NCBI GenBank assembly: GCA_017542465.1
Contig: JAFXXB010000031.1
Location: 1-32,628, forward strand
Direction of reading: 5' to 3'
Source of the DNA: Bacilli bacterium
GTDB lineage: Bacteria; Bacillota_I; Bacilli_A; RF39; UBA660
DNA: 32,628 nt
Translations under genes and position numbers: made by a program
Notes under the pieces: model-generated
Seen by the model: only the letters and a program-made list of their open reading frames with translations
Database searches by the model: none
What the model was told of the DNA's origin: nothing
Shown here: one piece after another, positions 6,356 through 14,829 of the stretch
How positions within the stretch are numbered: position 1 is the first letter of the stretch
How the letters are laid out: every line of letters begins with the position of its first letter

Positions 6356-8890
6356 TTATATTTTAAATTCATCTATAAACTCTAATTCTTGTTGTTGTAA
6401 TTCCTTTTTAGTTGGTTTAACTTCTTTAGTTTTAGCCTTCTCTTCTTTAGGTACTTCATCAACTTTCTTTAGAGTTGCAACTATAAATGCTTTAGTATAT
6501 CTACTCTTAGTTATATTAGATCCAGTAGAAGCTAAATCCATGATAGAAATATCAGTATTCTTTATTTCTTCTGTATCTTCTAGTTTTTCTAGTCCAATAA
6601 CATCTTTAGTTTCAGTTATTAAAGCAGATATTATTTCATAGTTTGTAGATTTAACAGGTTTAATAACCATAGATCCACGTTTAGCTCTAGATGATTCAGT
6701 TAAATCACTTAACTTAATTCTCTTACCAGTCTTTTGATTAGTGAAGATATTTAAATATTCATCATCTTTATTATAAGTTAATCCAGATACTACTTCGTCA
6801 TCTTTTAAGTTAATACCCTTAACACCTGCAGACTTACCTGATGATACATTAGGTATTTCAGCAGTCTTATAAGATATATAATATCCTGACTTAGATACTA
6901 TCATAGTATTCTCTTTAGCTCTTTGAACATCTACAACTACATCATCATCTTTAAGCTTAATGTATGTATATAACTTATTATACTTAGATACAGTTAAGTC
7001 ATTTAAGTTAATCTTCTTAACCATACCATCTTTAGTAAATATTACTACTTCCATATCATGAGATATATCATCTACTACATACGCTTTAACTACCTCATCA
7101 TTAGGATCAATAGCAACAAAGTTAGATATATGTTTACCTAAATCTTTCCACTTAAATGTAGGAATATCATTAATAGGTAAATAAATATAATTACCCTTCT
7201 TTGTTAATACCATTAGTTTATTAAGTGTTGTTGTCTCATATAAGTTTATAAGATAATCTCCTTCTTTAACACCTGCTGCATCAGCTGTGTTATAAGATTT
7301 AGAAGATACCTTCTTAATATATCCATCTTTAGATAATGAAACAATAACATTTTCTTTCATGATTAAATCTTCAGCATTATAAGAGATTTCTTTAACTTCA
7401 TCAGATATTTCAGTCTTTCTTGGAGTTGCATATTCTTTCTTAATTGCTTTTAACTCACTCTTAAGAACTTGATTTAATTTGTTTTCATCATTTAAGATTT
7501 CTTTTAACATAGCAATAATCTTCATTGCATTGTCATATTTTTCTTGTTCTTCTTGTACTTCAGTATTTGCAAGTCTATATAATTGTAATGTAACAATATA
7601 TTCTGCTTGTGCTTCATTAAAGCCATATTCTTTCATGATGTTTTGTTTTGCATCAGCTTTACCTTTAGATGCTCTGATTGTTTTAATTACTTTATCAAGA
7701 ATGTCTATAGCTTTAAGCATACCTAAAGCTAAGTTTGCAGCTTCCTCAGCTTTCTTTAAATCAAACTCACTTCTTTTTCTTACTACTTCTTTATCAAATG
7801 CAATGTATGCATCTAATATTCCTAAGATACCTAATTGTCTAGGTCTTCTATTAACTATAGTTACCATGTTATATGAACAATTTACTTTAAGATCTGTATT
7901 CTTTAATAAATAGTTCATAACTAATTCTTTATTAGCTCCAGGTTTAAACTCAATAACAATTCTACAGAATGCATCCTTATCAGATTCATCTCTTACTTCA
8001 GCTATACCTGAAACATTATTATTAATTCTTATATCATCAATCTTTTTAACTAATTGTTGTTTAATAACATCATAAGGTATTTCAGTGATAACACATGACT
8101 CTTTACCTTTTTCTTTAACAAATTCATATTTAGCTCTAACAGATACTTTACCTTTACCAGTTTCTAATGCTTGTCTAATATCTTCTTTACCTTCAACTAT
8201 ACCACCAGTAGGAAAATCAGGTCCTTTAACAATATCAAGTATAGAATCAAGATGACAATTAGGAGAATCAATTCTTTTAATTGTTGCATCTATTATTTCA
8301 CCTAAGTTATGTGTAGGTATATTTGTTGCATATCCTGCAGAAATACCCATTGTTCCATTTACTAAAATAATTGGGAACTTAGCAGGAAGTACAGTTGGTT
8401 CCATTAAAGTATCTGAATAGTTTGGAGCCCATACTACTGTATCTTTAGGTAAATCTTTTAAAGTTTCTTCAGCAATCTTTGATAATCTTGTTTCAGTGTA
8501 ACGCATTGCTGCAGGTGGATCTCCATCTATTGATCCATTGTTACCATCTACTTCAACTAAAGGATTATTATTCTTCCATTCTTGTGATAAATGTATTAAT
8601 GCATCATATACAGAAGTATCACCATGTGGATGGAATTTACCTAATACATTACCGACTGCATTCGCACACTTCTTAAATGGTTTATCGTGTGTGTTTCTAT
8701 CTAAATGCATAGCATATATTATTCTTCTTTGTACTGGCTTTAATCCATCTCTTACATCTGGAATAGCTCTATCTTGAATTATATATTTAGAATATCTACC
8801 AAATCTTTCACCCATGATATCTTCAAGAGTATAATCATGAATTCTAGATTGCATATCTATAACTTCTTCTTCGCTCTTTTTCTTTGCCAT
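6356..8890 (-). CDS. parC: DNA topoisomerase IV subunit A
   Basis: 844 aa. ParC is the DNA-cleaving subunit of topoisomerase IV, which decatenates daughter chromosomes. The breakage-rejoining domain (about 20-480) shows RAIPDVRDGLKPVQRR, KFHPHGDTSVYDA, NGSIDGDPPAAMRYTE with catalytic Tyr131, and GISAGYATNIP. A beta-pinwheel follows (about 500-800), then a Lys/Glu-rich tail. GNNGSIDGDPP and the KPVQRR context favour ParC over GyrA. In the quinolone-determining stretch the usual Ser-Ser-V-Y-Glu is Thr-Ser-V-Y-Asp. parE is not adjacent, which is unusual; parC stands alone between terminators. AGGTGAT precedes the ATG, and a TATAAT (8910-8915) sits just upstream. Confidence 0.95.
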   Translation of the reverse strand: MAKKKSEEEVIDMQSRIHDYTLEDIMGERFGRYSKYIIQDRAIPDVRDGLKPVQRRIIYAMHLDRNTHDKPFKKCANAVGNVLGKFHPHGDTSVYDALIHLSQEWKNNNPLVEVDGNNGSIDGDPPAAMRYTETRLSKIAEETLKDLPKDTVVWAPNYSDTLMEPTVLPAKFPIILVNGTMGISAGYATNIPTHNLGEIIDATIKRIDSPNCHLDSILDIVKGPDFPTGGIVEGKEDIRQALETGKGKVSVRAKYEFVKEKGKESCVITEIPYDVIKQQLVKKIDDIRINNNVSGIAEVRDESDKDAFCRIVIEFKPGANKELVMNYLLKNTDLKVNCSYNMVTIVNRRPRQLGILGILDAYIAFDKEVVRKRSEFDLKKAEEAANLALGMLKAIDILDKVIKTIRASKGKADAKQNIMKEYGFNEAQAEYIVTLQLYRLANTEVQEEQEKYDNAMKIIAMLKEILNDENKLNQVLKSELKAIKKEYATPRKTEISDEVKEISYNAEDLIMKENVIVSLSKDGYIKKVSSKSYNTADAAGVKEGDYLINLYETTTLNKLMVLTKKGNYIYLPINDIPTFKWKDLGKHISNFVAIDPNDEVVKAYVVDDISHDMEVVIFTKDGMVKKINLNDLTVSKYNKLYTYIKLKDDDVVVDVQRAKENTMIVSKSGYYISYKTAEIPNVSSGKSAGVKGINLKDDEVVSGLTYNKDDEYLNIFTNQKTGKRIKLSDLTESSRAKRGSMVIKPVKSTNYEIISALITETKDVIGLEKLEDTEEIKNTDISIMDLASTGSNITKSRYTKAFIVATLKKVDEVPKEEKAKTKEVKPTKKELQQQELEFIDEFKI

Positions 8891-8956
8891 CGAGTATCAC
8901 CTAACTTTGATTATAACATAATAACGTTATTTTTGTACTTAATTATTGTAAACATA

Positions 8957-8985
8957 AGTAAAAATCCACCTATGATGATGGATTT
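8957..8985 (-). terminator. Intrinsic terminator of the 9-12 kb operon
   Basis: AAATCCA (8962-8968) pairs with TGGATTT (8979-8985), with an A-rich plus strand before it. The TAA stop (8984-8986) overlaps the first stem bases. Confidence 0.6.
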
Positions 8986-9742
8986 AAATTAATCTGATTT
9001 CGTTATTTTCTTTTAGTCTTTTTTCATATTCTATAAAACCAGTTAATAGATCTGTTTTAATAGTTCTATTTTCCCAAGCTTCAGTATCAAGATAATTACT
9101 ATCTGGATATTTAGTTTTATATAAATCAAACATTCTTATTAAAATATCTATAGCACTACCTTCTATTTTTCTTATCTTAGTTGGTTCAATTCTTTTTCCA
9201 ACTAATGTGTGCATATTTCTAGGTGTTTGTCTTACACCAGTAGCATTATCTATATCATCAATTATATAATCAATATTTGAATTATCATCCATTGATTCAT
9301 ATTCTTCTTTAGTAACACCATTTAATGATAAAACTATATATGATAATCGTTCTAAGTATTTATTAGCAATTATATATACCCAATTAGGATCATTTTTTAT
9401 TTCTTTATATAATTCTAATTCTTCCTTAAAAAATTTATTAACATAACTAGGATTATTATCAATCAATTCTTGGAATCTACTTATTCTAATTAATAACCTA
9501 TTCATATATCCTAAAGTTCCTTTAAAACCTAAACTAAAGAATACAGCAGGTTGTTCAGTAGATGATGCTGATGATAAAGCACCTGTATTAGATGGTATTA
9601 ATCCTTCAACTACTATTCCTCTACTATTTTGATTAGGATCTAATTTACTAGGTTTATCATTTGGATATAAATCTACGGTATTACAAAAATGAAATCCTAA
9701 ATTTGATTCATCATTCAATAAACTATCTAATTCTATTTCCAT
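8984..9742 (-). CDS. Soluble protein of unknown function, possible ADP-ribosyltransferase-like fold
   Basis: 252 aa from the ATG at 9740-9742, preceded by GAAAGG; a TTG four codons earlier lacks a ribosome site. No signal peptide or membrane segment. The N-terminal third reads GFHFCNTVDLYP ... SRGIVVEGLIPSNTG ... EQPAVFFSLGFKG. This order (His-containing strand, G-x-x-P-S element, then an FFS strand) recalls ADP-ribosyltransferase and RNA phosphotransferase-like folds, but it is only a shape resemblance. The rest is helical and charged. It is the last gene of an operon that begins at 12323. Function unknown. Confidence 0.7.
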   Translation of the reverse strand: MEIELDSLLNDESNLGFHFCNTVDLYPNDKPSKLDPNQNSRGIVVEGLIPSNTGALSSASSTEQPAVFFSLGFKGTLGYMNRLLIRISRFQELIDNNPSYVNKFFKEELELYKEIKNDPNWVYIIANKYLERLSYIVLSLNGVTKEEYESMDDNSNIDYIIDDIDNATGVRQTPRNMHTLVGKRIEPTKIRKIEGSAIDILIRMFDLYKTKYPDSNYLDTEAWENRTIKTDLLTGFIEYEKRLKENNEIRLI

Positions 9743-9754
9743 ATAACCTTTCAA

Positions 9755-10276
9755 TTATACACAGAATTCACTTAACTTTTTATAGATATTATTCTTATCT
9801 ATAGTAATTATATAATCACATCCACCAGAAGCTTTACCTCTTGTAGAATATTCTACTATTTTCTTAATGTCTTTATAATCATTTAGTTTAGTTGCTTCTA
9901 AAGATGATTCTTTAGATATACCTCCAAAGTATTTATAAATACTACCATCTTTAGTTAATATATATAAGTTTTCTTCAGTATCATAAGCTATATCTATAGC
10001 ATTATTGATATTAGTTAATTCTCTATCTACATCAAACATTACTTTACCATTAGATAATAAATTAACTACAAAATATTTAGTTCTAGCACTTTTAATAATA
10101 TTAAAATCACCTTTACCTATTTCTTCTAATTTGCTTACATCAATTGTATCTTCATTTGTTGTAGAACAATTACATTTATTAAAACTAATCTTACCTGTTC
10201 CAATTAACACAACAAATACAACTAAACTAATAATCACTAAAGATAAAACAATTATTATAATATTTTCCTTCTTCAT
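9755..10276 (-). CDS. Membrane-anchored extracytoplasmic protein, unknown
   Basis: 173 aa. After KKEN comes a hydrophobic helix (about 5-27), then a Cys pair (NKCNCS), then a soluble domain with short beta-type repeats (for example YDTEENLYILTKDGSIYKYF), suggesting a small beta-propeller-like or sensor domain facing outward. Two more Cys near the C-terminus (SGGCDY and EFCV) may form a disulfide. It does not have a classical lipobox. AGGAGG precedes the ATG. It lies 13 bases after the polytopic gene and 12 bases before the next start, clearly in one operon. Role unknown. Confidence 0.7.
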   Translation of the reverse strand: MKKENIIIIVLSLVIISLVVFVVLIGTGKISFNKCNCSTTNEDTIDVSKLEEIGKGDFNIIKSARTKYFVVNLLSNGKVMFDVDRELTNINNAIDIAYDTEENLYILTKDGSIYKYFGGISKESSLEATKLNDYKDIKKIVEYSTRGKASGGCDYIITIDKNNIYKKLSEFCV

Positions 10277-10289
10277 AATTAACCTCCTA

Positions 10290-11165
10290 TTACAATTCTT
10301 TATCTATACATTCTATTAATTTTTTATCATAACTAGTTCTTTGAATAGTTAAATCATAAATACACTTTTTAACATCATCTTCAACAATTAGTTTTGTTTC
10401 TCCTGCTTTAGTGAAGTTAGCTTCTATTGCATATTCTCCTAAACCATCTTCATATTTTATATTAACAGTACCATACTTACTATCTTCTAATCTTACTTTA
10501 GTTGTTTCTGTTAATTTCACTTCATCTGCAAACATTGTAGTATGGTATGTAGTCTTTGGAGTTGCAAATACCATGACTGTTAATACTATTATTAAAATTG
10601 ATGATATAACTGTTTCAATTATCTTTAATACTTTATTATCAAATATAAATAATGAATATAAAATCATTGTTGATGCACAGAATATAGCACTTAATAAATG
10701 ATTAGGAAAGAATGAGTAAGCTTCACTTAAGAACCCATAATATAGAATACCAAGTAATAATAACATAGGAGTTAACATAATTAATCCATACCATTTATTA
10801 TCTTTCATATGATATCCTAAATAACCCATAGGTAAACATAAAACAGTTATAACAAACCAAAATCTATAATAACTAAATAAGTTCCATCCTTGCCAACTAA
10901 ATGGTACTTGGAATAAATATATTAATGGTTGGCTTATAAGAAAGAATACAAAGCACTTTAATGCAGATTCTTTTGCACTTTTAGAATTCATTATTATTAA
11001 GATACCAAAGAATATCCATACTTCAAGAGTAGCATTTATATCTCTAAAAGATGTATCTTTAGTAATTGGTATTACAGCCATTGTAGCTGTATATACAGCA
11101 ATTAATACTGCCATAATTATTATTGTAGGCCATGATAATTTTAATCCACCAAATATCTTTTTCAT
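10290..11165 (-). CDS. Polytopic membrane protein with C-terminal extracytoplasmic domain
   Basis: 291 aa. About seven hydrophobic helices fill residues 12-205, including WIFFGILIIMNSKSAKESALKCF and the SYYRFWFVITVLCLPMGYLGYH stretch. A C-terminal domain of about 85 residues follows, rich in K, E and T, with a Cys pair (KKCIYD ... IECID), probably outside the membrane. No known transporter signature. AGGAGG before ATG. It lies 21 bases from the zinc-ribbon gene upstream and 13 from the anchored gene downstream. The arrangement suggests an envelope complex built by this operon, but no function can be assigned. Confidence 0.7.
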   Translation of the reverse strand: MKKIFGGLKLSWPTIIIMAVLIAVYTATMAVIPITKDTSFRDINATLEVWIFFGILIIMNSKSAKESALKCFVFFLISQPLIYLFQVPFSWQGWNLFSYYRFWFVITVLCLPMGYLGYHMKDNKWYGLIMLTPMLLLLGILYYGFLSEAYSFFPNHLLSAIFCASTMILYSLFIFDNKVLKIIETVISSILIIVLTVMVFATPKTTYHTTMFADEVKLTETTKVRLEDSKYGTVNIKYEDGLGEYAIEANFTKAGETKLIVEDDVKKCIYDLTIQRTSYDKKLIECIDKEL

Positions 11166-11186
11166 ATAACCTCCTAATTAAATGGA

Positions 11187-12323
11187 TTATTCAAAATCCT
11201 TTTTTGTCTTTATTCCATTTATAATCCATTTTCTAGATACGCCAATATTAAATGGTATTAATGCCACATCAAATAACATCATGCCTATAACTATATAAGC
11301 CCATACTTCAGGCCAATCAGGATCTGTTGCAAATACATAAACAATAAATCCTGTAATAGCTACACATAGAATTACAAGTGCTATACCTATCCACATTAAT
11401 AGTTTCTTTTTAGTATAGTATTTCTTAGATTCTTTTTTATCTTTATCTATAGCAGCATTAAGTATTTCATCTGCTTTTGCTCTATATTCATTATATCTAT
11501 TATCTATATCACCAATATTAGCTATTTCCTTTAAATCTAATGTAGCAGTTTCATGTTCAGATTTATCATAGTCAGTTATTCCTAGATAATATGATCCAAC
11601 TAGATAACCATCAGTTGTTAAATCTACTAGTTCTCCTAAATATATAACTTTTCCATCTTCAGGTCTTTTTAATATATCTAATAAACCATCTACCTTAAAT
11701 GCATCAGATAAAATCTTAAAGTACTTTTCATCTAATTCATAATAATAAGCTAATGCTAAATCATCATTTAATGCATCTAAGTATTGTTTATTCTTTTCTT
11801 TTTGTTTAGATACTTCTATATCTTCTTCTTTTAATTTATCAAGAATTGGTAGATAATCTACTAATTCTTTTTCATATGATTTTTCTTGATCAACTTTTTC
11901 TAATCTATTAACTAGTTCTAATGTATCACGGAAGCATTCCTCATCACCATCAACATAATTGGGATTATATCCAGACATATTAGGTGAATAATTATGTTCT
12001 TTTAATAAAGTTAAATTACATTTAATAAATAATATTAATGCTTCAATATCAAATTTATCATCAGTAAGAATTGATACTAAGAAACTAATAGCATCATAGT
12101 ATTCTCCTACATCAAAATGCTTTTGTGCTTGTTCAAATTGATATTCTCTACCATGTAATCCATCTATTCTTATCTTATGTTCTATTTCAATCTTATACTT
12201 TTGAACTGCTTCATCAATCATGATTGTTGTTCCACAGAATTCACAATCCATTTGTTTATCTCCAGGATTAACATTTAATTGTGCTCCACATTGTGGACAT
12301 ATTGCTGGAACCAGTTTTACCAT
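11187..12323 (-). CDS. Zinc-ribbon, helical-repeat, two-helix membrane protein
   Basis: 378 aa. The N-terminal zinc ribbon is ICPQCG ... CEFCG (Cys9, 12, 27, 30). A helical region with TPR-like features follows (for example FEQAQKHFDVGEYYDAISFLVSI, about 63-110), then an alpha-rich, acidic middle. Two membrane helices lie near the C-terminus (about 308-331 and 341-360). GGAGTG precedes the ATG. First gene of a four-gene operon (12323 down to 8984). I infer a cytoplasmic domain tethered at its C-terminus. The N-terminal ribbon with TxMID resembles the TFIIB-like ribbons of Firmicute membrane proteins. Function unknown. Confidence 0.75.
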   Translation of the reverse strand: MVKLVPAICPQCGAQLNVNPGDKQMDCEFCGTTIMIDEAVQKYKIEIEHKIRIDGLHGREYQFEQAQKHFDVGEYYDAISFLVSILTDDKFDIEALILFIKCNLTLLKEHNYSPNMSGYNPNYVDGDEECFRDTLELVNRLEKVDQEKSYEKELVDYLPILDKLKEEDIEVSKQKEKNKQYLDALNDDLALAYYYELDEKYFKILSDAFKVDGLLDILKRPEDGKVIYLGELVDLTTDGYLVGSYYLGITDYDKSEHETATLDLKEIANIGDIDNRYNEYRAKADEILNAAIDKDKKESKKYYTKKKLLMWIGIALVILCVAITGFIVYVFATDPDWPEVWAYIVIGMMLFDVALIPFNIGVSRKWIINGIKTKKDFE

Positions 12324-12371
12324 ATTATCACTCCTATTATCTTTACTATATTATATGATATATTTTGATAT

Positions 12372-12401
12372 AAAAAAAGTATAAGATTACATCTTACACT
12401 T
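12372..12401 (-). terminator. Intrinsic terminator with stop codon in the loop
   Basis: AAGTATAAGAT (12377-12387) pairs with ATCTTACACTT (12391-12401), one mismatch, with T7 on the minus strand. The coding end K-C-K-M-stop lies in the 5' arm and loop. Confidence 0.8.
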
Positions 12402-13328
12402 ACTATTAATTTCATTTAAATGATGTCTTATTCCCATGATACCTTGTCTATAATGAATTTTTTCATCTATTACTTTTTTAGCAAATATATTTAAAGGATA
12501 TTTATCATATTTATATTCATCATTATTATAGTAATAAACAAATACTCCATCTTTAGTATTTATAAAGAAACCATTATTATATATTATTTCACCATCTATA
12601 TCTTGATAGAATTCAACTGTATTAAGTTTATTCTTTAATTCATCACCAAATAATTCTAATAACATTTTTTCATGTTTCCATCTTCTCTCCCAATAATTAA
12701 TATTAGGATAAGGATATGGTTCTATATTATCTAATACTAAATCTAACTTATCAATTAAAGTCATAGAATCATCTAAATATAATTTAAATAGATTTATATA
12801 GTCATCTGTATATGGATGTTGATCATCTATATATCCTATTTTTTTATGTATTCTTTTTTGTTCTTCTCTACTTATTATATATAATTTATCATCAACAAAG
12901 CTAACACCAAATGATTTAGTTAAACCATGAAAATGAATATTAGATATATCTTCTTGTAAGTCTACTACATAACTTTCACTTTTATCTTCAGGAATAATAA
13001 TATTATATACATGTTTAAATGTTCTATAATCAGTTGGATCATCTACAGTTATTATTTTTACACCAAGGTTAGTTAATACATATTCAAGTATTTTAGCAGC
13101 TGATCTACATATAATAGTATTAGATTCCATACAATCATTTAATACCTCATGATTAAATGAATTATTATATATACTCTTTCTTGTTTTCATATTAGCAAAA
13201 AAGAAATCAGGATTAAATTTAAATCTTTTTGCTAAATCTATATAAACATACATAACTAATTCAGTTTCAGTTAAATTCATATCTTTTATTTTTTCTTTGA
13301 TGTCATTTATATAATTACCCAAATACAT
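12387..13328 (-). CDS. Transglutaminase-like (papain-fold) protein
   Basis: 313 aa, no signal peptide or membrane helix. A Cys-His-Asp triad in transglutaminase-like spacing is visible: IICRSAAKI (Cys74 at a helix start), FKHVYNII (His106) and SYVVDLQ (Asp123). The C-terminal half is Tyr/Asp-rich and not recognised (for example DGVFVYYYNNDEYKYDKYP). Members of the superfamily include proteases and amide-bond-modifying enzymes; related domains of this size occur as secreted effectors and as cytoplasmic proteins. It lacks export signals here, so it is probably cytoplasmic. It has its own promoter (13359-13387) and a strong GGGGGG ribosome site. Identification rests on the triad and is moderate. 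Confidence 0.6.
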   Translation of the reverse strand: MYLGNYINDIKEKIKDMNLTETELVMYVYIDLAKRFKFNPDFFFANMKTRKSIYNNSFNHEVLNDCMESNTIICRSAAKILEYVLTNLGVKIITVDDPTDYRTFKHVYNIIIPEDKSESYVVDLQEDISNIHFHGLTKSFGVSFVDDKLYIISREEQKRIHKKIGYIDDQHPYTDDYINLFKLYLDDSMTLIDKLDLVLDNIEPYPYPNINYWERRWKHEKMLLELFGDELKNKLNTVEFYQDIDGEIIYNNGFFINTKDGVFVYYYNNDEYKYDKYPLNIFAKKVIDEKIHYRQGIMGIRHHLNEINSKCKM

Positions 13329-13358
13329 ATTAACACCCCCCTTTTTTTAACTATATGT

Positions 13359-13387
13359 ATTTTATAATTATAGATATATAAAGTCAA
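13359..13387 (-). promoter_or_regulatory. Promoter of the transglutaminase-like gene
   Basis: Minus strand TTGACT (13382-13387), 17-base spacer, TAAAAT (13359-13364). The -35 directly follows the T tract of the SDR terminator. Confidence 0.7.
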
Positions 13388-13412
13388 ATAAAAAAGAGGA
13401 TTAATCCTCTTT
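13388..13412 (-). terminator. Terminator forming the end of the SDR gene
   Basis: A perfect 18-base palindrome (AAGAGGATT then AATCCTCTT, 13394-13411) is followed by a T-rich minus strand. The codons K-E-D-stop make up the 5' arm; TAA sits at the centre. Confidence 0.8.
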
Positions 13413-14204
13413 AAAATAATCATTCTTATTAAATGGTGCTGTTAAGAATCTAAAGAATGCTTTAGTATTAGTTAACCAATTAAACTTAACATTATTCTTT
13501 GTATTATTAACCATCTTATCAACTAAGAATTTTGATACTGTTTCAGGAGTATCACCTAATATGTTATATACTTTTTTAGTTTTATCACTTAATTCTATTT
13601 TATTATTACCCATGGAATTAGTTGTGAATTTAGTTATCATAATACCAGGACTTAACTTACCTACAATTACACCTGTATTTTTTTCATCAGCTTCTTGAGC
13701 TAAGCTTTCAGTAAAATATGTAACTGCTCTTTTACTTGTACCATATAGATTTAAACCTAACATATGAGCATCATTACTACCATATCCTTCAATATTATAT
13801 ATTGCACCTTTATGTTGTTTAATCATTTGTTCCATGGCTACTTTAGATCCATATATAGTTCCTTTTAAATCTACATCTATCAAAGTATTAATATCTTTTT
13901 CATTTAAATCCCAGATAGCCTCTTGAGGTTGATTAACACCTGCATTGTTAAGCCATATATCTACTATTTTATATTCTTTAATAGCAAATTCCATTAAAGA
14001 TTGAAGATCATCATATTTAGATACATCACATGTTTTATAAGATATACTTCCTTTTGAATTAATAGACTCTAATTCTTTCTTAGCATTAATTAAATTATCT
14101 TCATTTAAATCAGATATAACTACATTATAATCATATGTAAGAAAGATCTTAGCCATGTTAAAACCTAACCCTCTTGCACTACCAGTTATTACTACAGTCT
14201 TCAT
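13401..14204 (-). CDS. Short-chain dehydrogenase/reductase
   Basis: 267 aa, normal length for a classical SDR. The NAD(P)-binding motif TGSARGLGFNMA is at the N-terminus, ISDLNED contains the cofactor-discriminating Asp, NNAG is at the expected place, and the catalytic YGTSK contains Tyr and Lys four apart. The tail TKAFFRFLTAPFNKNDYF suggests a hydrophobic or membrane-proximal substrate. AGGTGATAAT precedes the ATG. It lies eight bases downstream of the HAD gene, so the two are co-transcribed. Substrate cannot be predicted. A second, unrelated SDR is at 23149-23901. Confidence 0.9.
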   Translation of the reverse strand: MKTVVITGSARGLGFNMAKIFLTYDYNVVISDLNEDNLINAKKELESINSKGSISYKTCDVSKYDDLQSLMEFAIKEYKIVDIWLNNAGVNQPQEAIWDLNEKDINTLIDVDLKGTIYGSKVAMEQMIKQHKGAIYNIEGYGSNDAHMLGLNLYGTSKRAVTYFTESLAQEADEKNTGVIVGKLSPGIMITKFTTNSMGNNKIELSDKTKKVYNILGDTPETVSKFLVDKMVNNTKNNVKFNWLTNTKAFFRFLTAPFNKNDYFKED

Positions 14205-14212
14205 ATTATCAC

Positions 14213-14776
14213 CTACTTGTTTAATTTTAAATATTTGTATATTTCTCCCCAGTTGTTAACATTTATTACTTTATCTTTATCTAATTTATTAGATGCATTA
14301 TTTTTAAAGTATAATGCTGTAATACCTTGATTAGATGCATTAGAACATATAATGTCATCATCATCAATTATATAATCAACATGTTCATTTATAAGTCTAT
14401 CTATCTTATGATGTTCATTACTAAATATTTGAATATCTGGTAATCCCATTTCAACAAATTTATCTTTAGCTATTCTTGCTTCATCATCATTTCTAGATGT
14501 TACAACAATAAATTTATATTCATCTTTTAATTTCTTAATAACTATATCTGCACCAGTCATGACATTTGCATCATTTAATACAGTTGGTGCTATTTCATTA
14601 TAGACTTTACTGCACTCTTCACTTGTCCAATTATATCTATCTTGAAATAATCTTTTAGTATTATCTTTTAGATTATCTTTATTAAAAACATCCACATCAT
14701 ATATTTCAGTATAAACTCTATATAAGTTTTCTGTGTCAAATACAACTCCATCTAAATCTAATGCTATCTTTTTCAT
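14213..14776 (-). CDS. HAD-superfamily phosphatase, NT5C/5'-nucleotidase-like
   Basis: 187 aa. All HAD motifs are visible: DLDGVVFDT at the N-terminus (nucleophile Asp and acid Asp), VTSRNDDE as motif II (Thr/Ser), a Lys in the K..D stretch, and DYIIDDDD as motif IV. The small cap region and overall size match 5'(3')-nucleotidases and related nucleotide phosphatases (NT5C-like). First gene of a two-gene unit with the SDR. GGTGATGAT precedes the ATG, and a TATAAT (14793-14798) is just upstream, partly in the terminator region of the previous gene. Substrate inferred only at family level. Confidence 0.8.
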   Translation of the reverse strand: MKKIALDLDGVVFDTENLYRVYTEIYDVDVFNKDNLKDNTKRLFQDRYNWTSEECSKVYNEIAPTVLNDANVMTGADIVIKKLKDEYKFIVVTSRNDDEARIAKDKFVEMGLPDIQIFSNEHHKIDRLINEHVDYIIDDDDIICSNASNQGITALYFKNNASNKLDKDKVINVNNWGEIYKYLKLNK

Positions 14777-14802
14777 ATCATCACCTATTTAAATTATATC
14801 AT

Positions 14803-14829
14803 AAAAAAAGAAGAGTTTAACCTCTTCTT
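14803..14829 (-). terminator. Intrinsic terminator spanning a stop codon
   Basis: AAGAAGAG (14808-14815) pairs with CTCTTCTT (14822-14829), loop of six, T7 on the minus strand. The coding end R-R-G-stop forms the 5' arm and loop. Confidence 0.85.
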
